Part shown: positions 38,018-46,310 of the stretch, piece after piece
Layout of the letters: every line of letters begins with the position of its first letter
Numbering within the stretch: the first letter of the stretch is position 1
Assembly: GCA_030429735.1 (NCBI GenBank)
Contig: JAUIET010000016.1
Coordinates: forward strand, 46,060-110,059
Source of the DNA: Gammaproteobacteria bacterium
GTDB taxonomy: Bacteria > Pseudomonadota > Gammaproteobacteria > Pseudomonadales > JAUIET01
Direction of reading: 5' to 3'
Length of the DNA: 64,000 bases
Notes under the pieces: generated by a model
What the model was told of the DNA's origin: nothing
The model's input: the letters and a program-made list of their open reading frames with translations, nothing else
Database searches by the model: none
Made by a program: the position numbers and the translations under genes

Positions 38018-38551
38018 ATGAGTTTAGAAAACGTTCCTGCAGGTGAACACATACCTGATGAGTTCAATGTCATCATTGAAATACCCTCACACGCTGACCC
38101 GGTGAAGTACGAAGTAGACAAAGACACTGGCGCCTTGTTTGTTGATCGATTTATGGCCGCACCGATGTTCTATCCCTGCAATTACGGCTATATACCACAT
38201 ACTTTGTCTGAAGACGGTGACCCTATTGATGTGCTGGTGCGCACACCGCACACAGTAAACTGCGGATCAGTTATTCGCTGCAGGCCGATCGGCGTGCTGG
38301 ATATGGAAGACGAATCGGGCAGAGACTACAAGGTATTTGCCTTGCCGGTATCGCAACTGACCCGCTGGTGGGACCATGTCAACGAACCAGAAGATGTGCC
38401 GAATGCACTGATGGAACAGATAGTGCACTTTTTCGAGCACTATAAAGATCTGGAACCCGGCAAATGGGTCAAAGTGAAAGGCTGGCTTTCGAGCGATGAA
38501 GCGCGAAAGGTGATTTCTGAGTCCGTCAAACGCTATGAGGAAAATCCGTAG
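38018..38551 (+). CDS. ppa: Soluble inorganic pyrophosphatase, family I
   Basis: Cytoplasmic enzyme that hydrolyses pyrophosphate to phosphate. The active-site set of family I is complete: Lys and Glu in PVKYEVDK, Arg in VDRFM, Tyr residues in [10 protein letters not shown], the Asp triad in [10 protein letters not shown], Asp and Lys in [11 protein letters not shown], and the late Tyr-Lys pair in [10 protein letters not shown]. Length 177 is normal. It lies next to a pump (hppA) and a kinase (pfp) that use the same pyrophosphate pool, so regulation between them would matter. Confidence 0.95.
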   Translation: MSLENVPAGEHIPDEFNVIIEIPSHADPVKYEVDKDTGALFVDRFMAAPMFYPCNYGYIPHTLSEDGDPIDVLVRTPHTVNCGSVIRCRPIGVLDMEDESGRDYKVFALPVSQLTRWWDHVNEPEDVPNALMEQIVHFFEHYKDLEPGKWVKVKGWLSSDEARKVISESVKRYEENP

Positions 38552-38633
38552 CTGACAGCACTAAGGTCACAAGGGTCGCATCCCAGCGCACTAGGGCAGC
38601 TCTGAGATGTGACCCAAATAGAAACGACGATTT

Positions 38634-39152
38634 CTATTTCTTTTTCTTACGACCGCGCACAGAACGCTTCTTCTTGCCAACAGTCTTCGGTAAAGCGGCC
38701 ATCAGCTGCTTGTACAACTTTGTACCTTTCCGGATTTTCTTGTGCTCAGCGTAGGACTCAACCGCTTTCTTCCAGGCTTGTTCTTTGCCGTGGGCATTAA
38801 CAGAAAAACTGGTGCACACTATTTTGCTTTCAAGCTCTGACGCGATGCCAATTTGGAATATCGGTGTTTTGGTGCCGCTTTTTTCCGTTTTTACCAGATA
38901 CGAGATTCCTTTTACGCTGCCATCTGGGTGGAAGCATAACTCTGCCTTACGTTTCTCTTTGGACTTAATCTGCTCCTGGCGTAATTCTTCGTCGCGCACC
39001 TTTGCCTTGTTTTCAACAATTTTGGTGGCGCGCTGGCTTAAACGTTTGCCGTCCTTCTTGAGAGAATAATACTCCTGATACAACTTGCCATTAACTGTTC
39101 TGCGGACGCGAAATCCGTAAAACGCTTCATTATCAATTAACTTAACACTCAA
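38634..39152 (-). CDS. Basic protein of unknown function, two AP2-like repeats suspected
   Basis: A 172-residue soluble, very basic protein. Two segments look alike at low level: FYGFRVRRTVNGKLYQEYY with the following helix (about 11-60), and PIFQIGIAS through AHGKEQAWKKAVESYAEHKK (about 95-140). Three short strands then a helix is the plan of AP2-type DNA-binding domains, and bacterial AP2-like proteins often have this size. The C-terminus is a run of Lys and Arg (GKKKRSVRGRKKKK), as in nucleic-acid binders. TTG start, with GGAG seven bases upstream. I do not recognise the family with certainty, and the AP2 suggestion is inference. Confidence 0.6.
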   Translation of the reverse strand: MSVKLIDNEAFYGFRVRRTVNGKLYQEYYSLKKDGKRLSQRATKIVENKAKVRDEELRQEQIKSKEKRKAELCFHPDGSVKGISYLVKTEKSGTKTPIFQIGIASELESKIVCTSFSVNAHGKEQAWKKAVESYAEHKKIRKGTKLYKQLMAALPKTVGKKKRSVRGRKKKK

Positions 39153-39494
39153 GGTTTTTCTCCATCGGTTCTAAATGTGAACACACCAGCCTCAGCAGAG
39201 CCCGATGCGTCAGCTTGCACTTATCGTTGAGCTCTACAACCTAGGGGAGTTCGTTGTTGGCTAAACTTTATAGGTATCGCAAATTACTGAGTTTACAGTG
39301 GGCACTGGTTTCGCCGGAGCAATCAACAGGGCCCACATAGCTCGCATGCGCTGATCACAGCGCTGCTCAAATATACTCCAATTCTTTACAAAAACAACTG
39401 TCAAGAACCCGCCACGACTTATCTGGTAGCTACTCAAAATCTGAACACACAAACCGAATGTTATGCGGTTTAAAGTACAAGTTATGGCACAGCG
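39153..39494. other. Intergenic region before cysE stop
   Basis: 342 bases with no convincing gene on either strand. A 63-codon frame on the minus strand (39261-39452) lacks a ribosome site and any family likeness. The right part is AT-rich. It presumably holds the promoter of the basic-protein gene, which reads leftward. Confidence 0.35.
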
Positions 39495-40268
39495 TTAGCC
39501 TAAACCCTGGTCCATATCACGTGCCGGCTCCTGTGAATTTGGTCGGCCAACTTGCCTGGCTGGCACGCCGGCAACCGTGGTGTGAGGCTGCACATCTTCC
39601 AACACCAGGCTGCCTGCCGCCACCTTGGCGCCATCGCCAACCTGAATAGCGCCTAACAATGTCGCGCCGGCCGCAAGCAGCACTCCATCGCCAATCTGAG
39701 GGTGTCTCATTTTTGCATCAGTACCCGTACCCCCCAAAGTCACCTGGTGCAAAATTGATACATTGTCTCCAATGCGGCTGGTTTCGCCGACTACAAGGCC
39801 AGTGGCATGATCGAGCATAATGCCATGGCCTATTTTCACTGCTGGATGAATATCCACCGCAAACACACTGACTGACCGGGCTTGCAAAAATAGGGCAAGC
39901 GTTTCACGCCCTTTATTCCAGCAAAAGTGAGCAATACGCTGGGTTTGAATAGCATGAAAGCCTTTGAAATATAGAAACGGCATCAGGTATTCATTGCACG
40001 CGGGGTCGCGTTCGCGGTAGGCGCGAATATCAGCCGCAGCAGCTGGCAATATGCTCGAATCCTCCACCATCGCCTGCTCCGCAACGTCACGAATAAGCAT
40101 GGCGGGCACGTCACTACTGTCCAATTTCGCGGCTAACTGATAGGCCAATGCACACATGAACGTTTTGTGATTAATTACGCTCGCGTGGTAAAAGCTCGCC
40201 AACACGGGTTCCGCCTTGCTTTGCACAGCGGCTTCATCACGAATTTCTTCCCACAATTTATCGCTCAT
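39495..40268 (-). CDS. cysE: Serine O-acetyltransferase
   Basis: Makes O-acetylserine for cysteine synthesis. The N-terminal helical domain (about 1-140) is followed by a left-handed beta helix of hexapeptide repeats with IHPAVKIGHGIMLDHATGLVVGE, in which Asp and His of the active site (DHATG) lie, and LHQVTLGGTG. The C-terminal tail after GVPARQVG is short, as needed for binding CysK. Length 257 is normal. Its ATG overlaps the stop of the MFS-acyltransferase gene (ATGA), so it is the last gene of that operon. Confidence 0.93.
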   Translation of the reverse strand: MSDKLWEEIRDEAAVQSKAEPVLASFYHASVINHKTFMCALAYQLAAKLDSSDVPAMLIRDVAEQAMVEDSSILPAAAADIRAYRERDPACNEYLMPFLYFKGFHAIQTQRIAHFCWNKGRETLALFLQARSVSVFAVDIHPAVKIGHGIMLDHATGLVVGETSRIGDNVSILHQVTLGGTGTDAKMRHPQIGDGVLLAAGATLLGAIQVGDGAKVAAGSLVLEDVQPHTTVAGVPARQVGRPNSQEPARDMDQGLG

Positions 40269-42181
40269 CAGGCTTTCATACCTCGCAATCTGGCTACTTC
40301 GTTATACAAACCAGGCGCTGTCACATCCTCCGGTGCGACAAGATCCCCGGCAACGATGGTCACTCTGGACCAAAATCTGCGCGGAAGTGTCGTTAAAGCA
40401 TGGCCGCCGCGGTGGCTGAAGAAGCTACCCCATAAGCCTTGCAGCGCCATGGGCAACACCGGTACCGGATTGCGCTGGATGATGCGCTCAATACCCTGCT
40501 TGAATTCGTGGATTTCACCGTCTTGCGTCAGCTTGCCTTCCGGAAAAATACAGAGCAGGTCACCTTCGTCCAAGGCTGCGGAGATTTCATCAAATGCCCG
40601 CTCATACGCCTGCTCATCCACGTGTTTGCTGATAATCGGGATAGCCCGGCCAGTGCGAAATACAAAGTTCAGAACCGGCAACTCGTAAATCGGTTTGAAC
40701 ATAATGAAACGAATCGGGCGCCGACAAGCGCCAGCCAGTAGCAAGGCATCCACATAGCTCACGTGATTGCAGACCAGCACGGCAGCCCCTTCATCGGGTA
40801 CGGCTTCCAGATTTTCGTGCTGCACGCGGTACATGGTATGGCTTAATATCCAGATCACAAAGCGCATGCCAAATTCAGGCACACGCCCAAACACCCAAAC
40901 AGCCACCGCTATATTCATCAGGGCAATCATTAAGAACAATTGCGGAATGTCCAGCCCTGCGTATTCAAGCGAAACAACGCCCACAATGGCAGCGGTAACC
41001 ATGAACAGCGAATTGATAATATTGCTTGCAGCAATTACCTGCGCGCGTTTTTCCGCAGGGGTGCGCTGTTGAATCAAGGCCATCAATGGTACGATAAAGA
41101 ACCCGCCAAAGGTCCCGATAAGCGTCAAGTCAAGCAGCACTCTGTAGCTGCCATCAAGCGCAAGAAACTCAGGAATGCTCAACAAGGCTTTACTGCTTTC
41201 CAGCGGCAATGCAAAAAACAAATCAAAAGAGGCCAGGCTCAACCCCGCAGCACCAAAAGGCACCAGGCCAAGTTCCACCTTCTTACCGGATAAGCGCTCG
41301 CAGAGCATAGTGCCCAGGCCAATTCCTATCGAGAATACACACAGCACCAGAGTGGTTACATCAGCAGATCCGTGCAGGTAATAGCGGGAAAAATTCGGAA
41401 TCTGGGTAAGCCACACGCTGCCAAAAAACCAGAACCACGACACACCGAATATTGAATGGAACACTGCGTGATCCACTTTTGCGTACGACATTATGCGCAC
41501 GGTTTGCTGCCAGATATTTGGGTTAAGCTTCAAATTCGGATCTGGCGCAGGTGCCGGAGGAATGAACTGGCTGGCAATGCGCCCAATGATGGCAAGCCCA
41601 ATAACGGCAACACCAATGTACAGCTCACGATTGGGCAAAGCCGTTAGAAAATTCGCGGCCAGCAAACCCAACACGATAGCGACAAAGGTTCCCATTTCAA
41701 CATGGGCGTTGCCACCCACCAATTCTTCCGGCTCAAGGTGTTGTGGCAACAGAGAATACTTCGCTGGGCTAAAGAAAGCTGACTGGGTGCCCATCAGGAA
41801 CAGCAATAAAAATAAACCCGTCAGGCTCTCGAACCAAAATGCGACAGCGCCAACGCACATGATCAGAATTTCTGCGGTTTTGGTATGGCGCACCAATACC
41901 GCTTTATCGATTTTGTCTGCAATCTGTCCTGCCGTTGCCGAGAACAAGAAGTACGGCAGTATGAACAACAGAGCCGCCAGATTGATCAGCAGGTCGGTGC
42001 TTAAGCTAAGTTCATCAACCAGGTAAAAAGCAATCAAAAGAATCAGCGAATTCTTATAAACGTTGTCATTGAACGCCCCCAAAAACTGCGTTACAAACAA
42101 GGGCAGAAAGCGACGACTTTTTAGCAGCTCTATCTGGCTGCGCGGCTGCACATCTTGCGCTGCTGGACCAGAGTCACTCAT
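40268..42181 (-). CDS. MFS lysophospholipid transporter fused to acyltransferase (LplT-Aas type)
   Basis: Two-domain inner-membrane protein of 637 residues. Residues about 25-410 form a major-facilitator transporter with 12 helices (FVTQFLGAFNDNVYKNSL at the start, as in LplT). Residues about 430-637 are a PlsC-type acyltransferase with HX4D in CNHVSYVDAL and the glycerophosphate motif FPEGKLTQDG. In E. coli LplT flips lysophospholipids and Aas reacylates them; here both jobs are in one chain, without the acyl-ACP synthetase domain of Aas. Overlaps M15 peptidase and cysE genes by ATGA junctions. Confidence 0.9.
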   Translation of the reverse strand: MSDSGPAAQDVQPRSQIELLKSRRFLPLFVTQFLGAFNDNVYKNSLILLIAFYLVDELSLSTDLLINLAALLFILPYFLFSATAGQIADKIDKAVLVRHTKTAEILIMCVGAVAFWFESLTGLFLLLFLMGTQSAFFSPAKYSLLPQHLEPEELVGGNAHVEMGTFVAIVLGLLAANFLTALPNRELYIGVAVIGLAIIGRIASQFIPPAPAPDPNLKLNPNIWQQTVRIMSYAKVDHAVFHSIFGVSWFWFFGSVWLTQIPNFSRYYLHGSADVTTLVLCVFSIGIGLGTMLCERLSGKKVELGLVPFGAAGLSLASFDLFFALPLESSKALLSIPEFLALDGSYRVLLDLTLIGTFGGFFIVPLMALIQQRTPAEKRAQVIAASNIINSLFMVTAAIVGVVSLEYAGLDIPQLFLMIALMNIAVAVWVFGRVPEFGMRFVIWILSHTMYRVQHENLEAVPDEGAAVLVCNHVSYVDALLLAGACRRPIRFIMFKPIYELPVLNFVFRTGRAIPIISKHVDEQAYERAFDEISAALDEGDLLCIFPEGKLTQDGEIHEFKQGIERIIQRNPVPVLPMALQGLWGSFFSHRGGHALTTLPRRFWSRVTIVAGDLVAPEDVTAPGLYNEVARLRGMKA

Positions 42182-42900
42182 GAGCGCGCCAGCATCTCAT
42201 CACCCGCGCTGCTGGTTGCCACGTTGATAAACCGCTCGAAAATCGTATCAAGACGGCTTAGCACGGTGTCAGACAGCTTCACATCGGCGCGATCGAGACA
42301 ATGTACCAGCACCGGCAAAGTTAATTCCTTTTGCAGCACGTCCGCTATTGGTAGATAGCTGATATGCCAGGGTTCTGGCGCAATACCACCGGTATCGAAT
42401 TGGTAAGGCCGCGCAAAATCAAACCGAGCGGCGTGCTCTGCGAGCCAGTTGCTCAGGCTGTGGAATGGCCCGCCCGGCGCATACTCATCGGGTGAGAGTT
42501 GCAGCGCGTAGTCAGCTTCTATTGAGTTGCCGTCATACACATCAAGGTCCGTACCCCAATGGTGTCTGGACGCACCGGGCAATGCTGACCAGCGCAGAAT
42601 AGCGTCACACACTTCAACGTCTGAAAGCTGAGCCACATCCAGCCGCATACCAGCGTGGTCAAACAGTGGCCGGCTACCATCCGCTTTACCGTTCCAAATG
42701 CTCAGTTGCCGGTCAAAATCGCGAAAGCCACTGGCGATAAGCAGATCAACACCAGCATCTGCAGCCGAGCGGCGCATGTTATCAAAGGCGCTCCAGACCT
42801 GCGGTTGCAGCCCAACTGGCCGTTTATCACCGGTATGGTCACGCAGTACACGATACTCTATGTGGGCATCGGTCTGCCCGGTGCAAATTCCTGCTTCCAA
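42178..42900 (-). CDS. M15-family D-Ala-D-Ala carboxypeptidase (VanY-like)
   Basis: Zinc peptidase of the M15B type, 240 residues. The zinc and catalytic residues are in SRHHWGTDLDVYD (the SxHxxGxAxD motif, with Thr-Asp-Leu-Asp in place of the usual spacing letters) and EPWHISY (second His). IASGFRDFDRQ is also a family mark. No signal peptide is seen at the TTG start, whose ribosome site is GGGAA; export may use another route or the enzyme may act on recycled muropeptides in the cytoplasm. First gene of the operon with the MFS-acyltransferase and cysE. Confidence 0.82.
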   Translation of the reverse strand: MEAGICTGQTDAHIEYRVLRDHTGDKRPVGLQPQVWSAFDNMRRSAADAGVDLLIASGFRDFDRQLSIWNGKADGSRPLFDHAGMRLDVAQLSDVEVCDAILRWSALPGASRHHWGTDLDVYDGNSIEADYALQLSPDEYAPGGPFHSLSNWLAEHAARFDFARPYQFDTGGIAPEPWHISYLPIADVLQKELTLPVLVHCLDRADVKLSDTVLSRLDTIFERFINVATSSAGDEMLARS

Positions 42901-42985
42901 ACGGCCGTTCCCAGTTTACGCGGCGAGATTTCGTCAGATTTTGTCTATGCTTAACATAATAAAAGCTAATTATGGATCATACACC

Positions 42986-43336
42986 ATGTCTTCGTTCCCA
43001 AGTTACGAACTGTCTGATGACTTCAACAGTGACACTGTCGCTACCGAAGCTATCGACTACCGAAGCTACCCAGCCGGATCCACGATCATCGAACAGGGCG
43101 ATGACACAACCGATGTCTACACTCTTATAGAAGGCCGAGCCATTGCAATTCAGGACGGCAAGAAAGTGGGCGATATTCAGCAGGGTGAAATGTTTGGCGC
43201 CATAGCCGCTTTCACTGGCAGCAAACGACGCGCCAGTGTGGTGGCAACAAAAGACTGTGTACTGCGCGCTATTCGCCAGGACACCTTTGTCACCATGGTC
43301 AAAACACAACCGGAAATTGCCAAGTCAATAAAGTAG
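42986..43336 (+). CDS. Single cyclic-nucleotide-binding-like domain protein
   Basis: A 116-residue protein that is only a CRP-type beta-roll: YPAGSTIIEQGDDTTDVYTLIEG, then KVGDIQQGEMFGAIAAFTGSKRRASVVAT and a final helix. There is no DNA-binding or enzyme domain. The phosphate-cassette position has GEMFGAIAAFT, which differs from the FGELAL...RAA form of true cAMP binders, so ligand binding is uncertain. The ATG at 42986 starts just before the domain; the open frame extends upstream but overlaps the M15 promoter area. A related gene follows 55 bases later. Confidence 0.75.
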   Translation: MSSFPSYELSDDFNSDTVATEAIDYRSYPAGSTIIEQGDDTTDVYTLIEGRAIAIQDGKKVGDIQQGEMFGAIAAFTGSKRRASVVATKDCVLRAIRQDTFVTMVKTQPEIAKSIK

Positions 43337-43391
43337 ACCGGATTAGATAGCATCCGACATCGATTCGCCATCAGCATGGCAGGAATAAACT

Positions 43392-44180
43392 ATGTACGTT
43401 AGTGAGCTTAAGGAATCCAGCCAGGTACGGCAACTGCCCCGCCTGGTATCGGAATTTCTGCAGCAAGTGCCCGCTTCGGGCCAGCCGACAGAACTGCCCA
43501 TCAGTAGCAACGTGTTCAGCGAGCTTCCAGACGGTGCCTCATTCGTATTGCAAAGTGGCCACATTGAGGTAGAGCTTGACGGCAAGCTGATCTATTTTTT
43601 TGAGCCCGGCGATTTTGTCTCGCGACCACGCGGCAATAGTTCGGCAGATCGGCCCAAGTTCATCTGTACGCAGGATGTCACACTGCAAGCGTATCGCTGG
43701 GAAGATATCAAGGCGCAGCTTCAAAAAGACGCCAAAGCGCTGGAAGCCTGGACTGAGTACCAGGCCACATTCAACGCGATACTGGTGCAAGCCCTAAGCC
43801 ATTACAGCTCGCACAGTCGAGACCCTAATAGCGAGTATCTGAACTTCGCACCTGGCGAAGTAATCATCGCACAAGGCGAAGTATCGGACCGCGTGTTTAC
43901 GTTAATAGAAGGCCACCTGGAAGCCTTCCAGGGCGACGTCAAAGTTGGCGACATTTACGAAGATGAGATTTTCGGTGCCATGGCGGCGTTCACCTCTGAG
44001 AAGCGCACGGCTACGGTAAAAGCCAAGGAGTTCAGCACCGTGCGCGCCATCCGACAAGAAGATTTTGTTGAGCTGGTACGCTTACAACCCGAAGTGTGCC
44101 GCACATTAATAGAAAACATGGCCAGACAGATTCTTGACCTGAACGAGACCATTCTGTCCATGCAAGTAGGCAATTCCTAA
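43392..44180 (+). CDS. Double cyclic-nucleotide-binding-like domain protein
   Basis: A 262-residue protein. Residues about 35-110 look like a degenerate beta-roll (FVLQSGHIEVELDGK, FFEPGDFVSRP), and residues about 155-245 form a better one that closely resembles the upstream protein: FTLIEGHLEAFQGDVKVGDI and FGAMAAFTSEKRTATVKA. The last helix and a heptad-like tail (MARQILDLNETILSMQ) may dimerise. No output domain. AGGA lies seven bases before the ATG. The two genes probably arose by duplication and are likely cotranscribed; a role as regulator subunits is inference. Confidence 0.75.
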   Translation: MYVSELKESSQVRQLPRLVSEFLQQVPASGQPTELPISSNVFSELPDGASFVLQSGHIEVELDGKLIYFFEPGDFVSRPRGNSSADRPKFICTQDVTLQAYRWEDIKAQLQKDAKALEAWTEYQATFNAILVQALSHYSSHSRDPNSEYLNFAPGEVIIAQGEVSDRVFTLIEGHLEAFQGDVKVGDIYEDEIFGAMAAFTSEKRTATVKAKEFSTVRAIRQEDFVELVRLQPEVCRTLIENMARQILDLNETILSMQVGNS

Positions 44181-44215
44181 AACCACTCTGCTTTGCTATA
44201 GTGAAAGCCGCGCGC
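44174..44215 (+). promoter_or_regulatory. Likely tRNA-Pro promoter with GC-rich discriminator
   Basis: TATAGT (44197-44202) is a good -10 element and is followed by the GC-rich GCCGCGCGCGC, the type of discriminator seen at stringently controlled stable-RNA promoters. The -35 side is weak. Confidence 0.4.
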
Positions 44216-44246
44216 GCAGCCACTCTTGCTGCCATTGTCAACGCAT

Positions 44247-44323
44247 CGGAGTGTAGCTCAGCTTGGTAGAGCACTGCCTTCGGGAGGCAGGGGTCGGAGG
44301 TTCAAATCCTCTCACTCCGACCA
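44247..44323 (+). tRNA. tRNA-Pro (anticodon CGG)
   Basis: A complete cloverleaf of 77 bases including encoded CCA. Acceptor CGGAGTG pairs with CACTCCG, the D-arm has GCTCAGCTTGGTAGAGC, the anticodon stem CTGCC/GGCAG encloses TTCGGGA with anticodon CGG, and the T-arm is GGAGGTTCAAATCCTCT. C1-G72 and A73 fit proline tRNA. Confidence 0.95.
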
Positions 44324-44341
44324 GCCCAGTTAAAATGTCTT

Positions 44342-46189
44342 TTATTCTTCAGGCATGTACCAGACAGGTGAACTGTAAGCACGTTCCTGAATGGTTGCAG
44401 CCTTGTCCTTCGGATGCTCTTGTTGCAACGCGATAGCATCGTACAGTGAGTGTCTTGGCGTCGGTATTTGCAGTACGCGCGCGTAATAGAAAGCCGATTG
44501 CTCCGGATTAAAGTCCGGATCTGTCCAGTGGCTGGCAATACGTGTCGCACCAATATCATTAGTGTAGTGAGCAGTGCTCAAATCAACGGTATTGCCTACA
44601 GCGGCGAGCGAACCATCGGCAGCTATCTTGCGGCCATCTGAAGCCGCTACGTTATACACACGTTCATGTGTTTTGCCCTGGTCATCCAGCCAGCCCTTCA
44701 CTATTTGCAGTCGATCCAGATTGGCGCCTTTGGGGTCGCGCGCTGCTTCGATGAGAAAGCTTGGCGCTTTGCTGCGTGAGGAAGACGGCAATACGCTGCC
44801 CATCGGCACACCTCGGGCATAGCCACGCTTGGCAAGACCAGCTTCGCGCGCGTCGCTCGCTTTGAAATTCCAGCCAGCGAAGAATCTCAATTGAATTCGT
44901 GGTCCACTGGTCGCGTATACTTCTTTGCGTTTAAACGCGGCAACTATGGCCTCGCGGCTGTTTTCGCTGGCCCAGACGGCGGCCAGGCCCGACGCAGACA
45001 TATCCCAACCGCTGGCACCACGGCTGCCAATTCGCGGTTGGGGCTTGTTTTCAGGCGTAGAATCCAGCGCCATCTTTCCATGGAAATTGTCTTCTTCCGC
45101 CGAGGCCAGCCCTGTGTGTGAATCGGTCGCACCAATCATGCCAAATTGATAGGGGTTCGTACCTAACTCTGCGCCTAGTTTCAAACCTCTGAGCAATGCT
45201 GCGCGAGCGTAGTCGCCGGCGGTAACGGTGGCGGTATGGTCTGTGTCCGGCCGAAGGTCAATCAGAAACCGATAGGACTCGAAATTTGCAAACTCGTCTT
45301 CAGGCGACAGCAAAGGATGTGTTTCTGAATCGCCCTTGATTTGCGTAACCTCAGCAACAGATTCCCATTTCGAGCGTAGTCTGGCGTACTCTTCTGTGAG
45401 GGGCTTGCCGAAGCTGTCTTCCAACGGAAACATTTTGCCCTTGGATATATTCATGTTGTGCGGAATGGCCACAAACTCCGCACCGGTTAATGCGGATGTT
45501 TTTTCCAGCCAGGCCCACAGGTCCTCAGGCTTATCACTTTCGGTTGAGCTAAACGGCAGAAACTGGCTCGCGGCTTCCTGGCCTTCATCCATAATGACCA
45601 CACGGTGTAGATTCGCCGCATCCGGCAGTGAAGACCATTCCCACCCCACCAGAGCGGTGAACTTACCTTCCGAGTTATGACGGTCGGCGGCGGCTACAAT
45701 ATCGTCCCATGGCGTTTGCCTTATAGACTCACTCATTAACTGGTCAGTGACTGAACTGTTGCCCGAGTTGGCCGCAACGACAAGCTCACCGAACACCTCG
45801 GGCCCGCGGCCTTGCTTTATCAATTCGGCCGCATGGCGACCGAAGTCGGTATTCAGCAAGTCTTTGTCACCGTTAAATAGCCGCATTGGTATCGCTGTTA
45901 GTTCTGCGTGATCGGAGACCACCAGAAAATCCAGCGGGGTTTCTATCTGAACACGCGCCTTATGGTAGGGGTGTACCACCGGGTAGCCTTTGGCATAGCG
46001 ATAGGCCGTATCAGGGTCGATACTGCGGTTTTGAAACAGAAATGCATCGAAGGAATAGCTGCTGTGCAGATGCGTGTCTCCCCACAGCAACGTAGTGCTG
46101 GTGGATTGTTCTGCTTGCGAGAGCGACGTTGCTGCAGCAATAGCGGCGAGGAAGCTCGCCTTCAATAGAGATTGCAGAGTGTTATTCAT
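44342..46189 (-). CDS. DUF3604 exported protein (PHP-like)
   Basis: Exported protein of 615 residues with a signal peptide ending near SLSQAEQ. The DUF3604 family has a PHP-like metal-binding pattern, here WGDTHLHSSYSFDA near the N-terminus, VVSDHAEL, and IGATDSHTGLAS in the C-terminal half. These resemble the HxH, DH and DxH ligand sets of PHP phosphoesterases, so a periplasmic hydrolase is plausible, but no substrate has been assigned that I know of. GGGAAA precedes the ATG. It ends 18 bases after the tRNA-Pro 3' end on the opposite strand. Confidence 0.87.
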   Translation of the reverse strand: MNNTLQSLLKASFLAAIAAATSLSQAEQSTSTTLLWGDTHLHSSYSFDAFLFQNRSIDPDTAYRYAKGYPVVHPYHKARVQIETPLDFLVVSDHAELTAIPMRLFNGDKDLLNTDFGRHAAELIKQGRGPEVFGELVVAANSGNSSVTDQLMSESIRQTPWDDIVAAADRHNSEGKFTALVGWEWSSLPDAANLHRVVIMDEGQEAASQFLPFSSTESDKPEDLWAWLEKTSALTGAEFVAIPHNMNISKGKMFPLEDSFGKPLTEEYARLRSKWESVAEVTQIKGDSETHPLLSPEDEFANFESYRFLIDLRPDTDHTATVTAGDYARAALLRGLKLGAELGTNPYQFGMIGATDSHTGLASAEEDNFHGKMALDSTPENKPQPRIGSRGASGWDMSASGLAAVWASENSREAIVAAFKRKEVYATSGPRIQLRFFAGWNFKASDAREAGLAKRGYARGVPMGSVLPSSSRSKAPSFLIEAARDPKGANLDRLQIVKGWLDDQGKTHERVYNVAASDGRKIAADGSLAAVGNTVDLSTAHYTNDIGATRIASHWTDPDFNPEQSAFYYARVLQIPTPRHSLYDAIALQQEHPKDKAATIQERAYSSPVWYMPEE

Positions 46190-46310
46190 GATTTTCCCGA
46201 ATGTAGTGCGTACAATAATGGCGCAGGCGTGGCCAGTGCTTTAGCTACAGTATACCCATACTGCATGTTGATGACTTGCACAAAACTTACATGTACCGAC
46301 GAGGACCTCA

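Noticed and set aside
39261..39452. Minus-strand frame of 63 codons
   Set aside because: No ribosome site, no recognisable sequence, flanked by stop-rich AT sequence.
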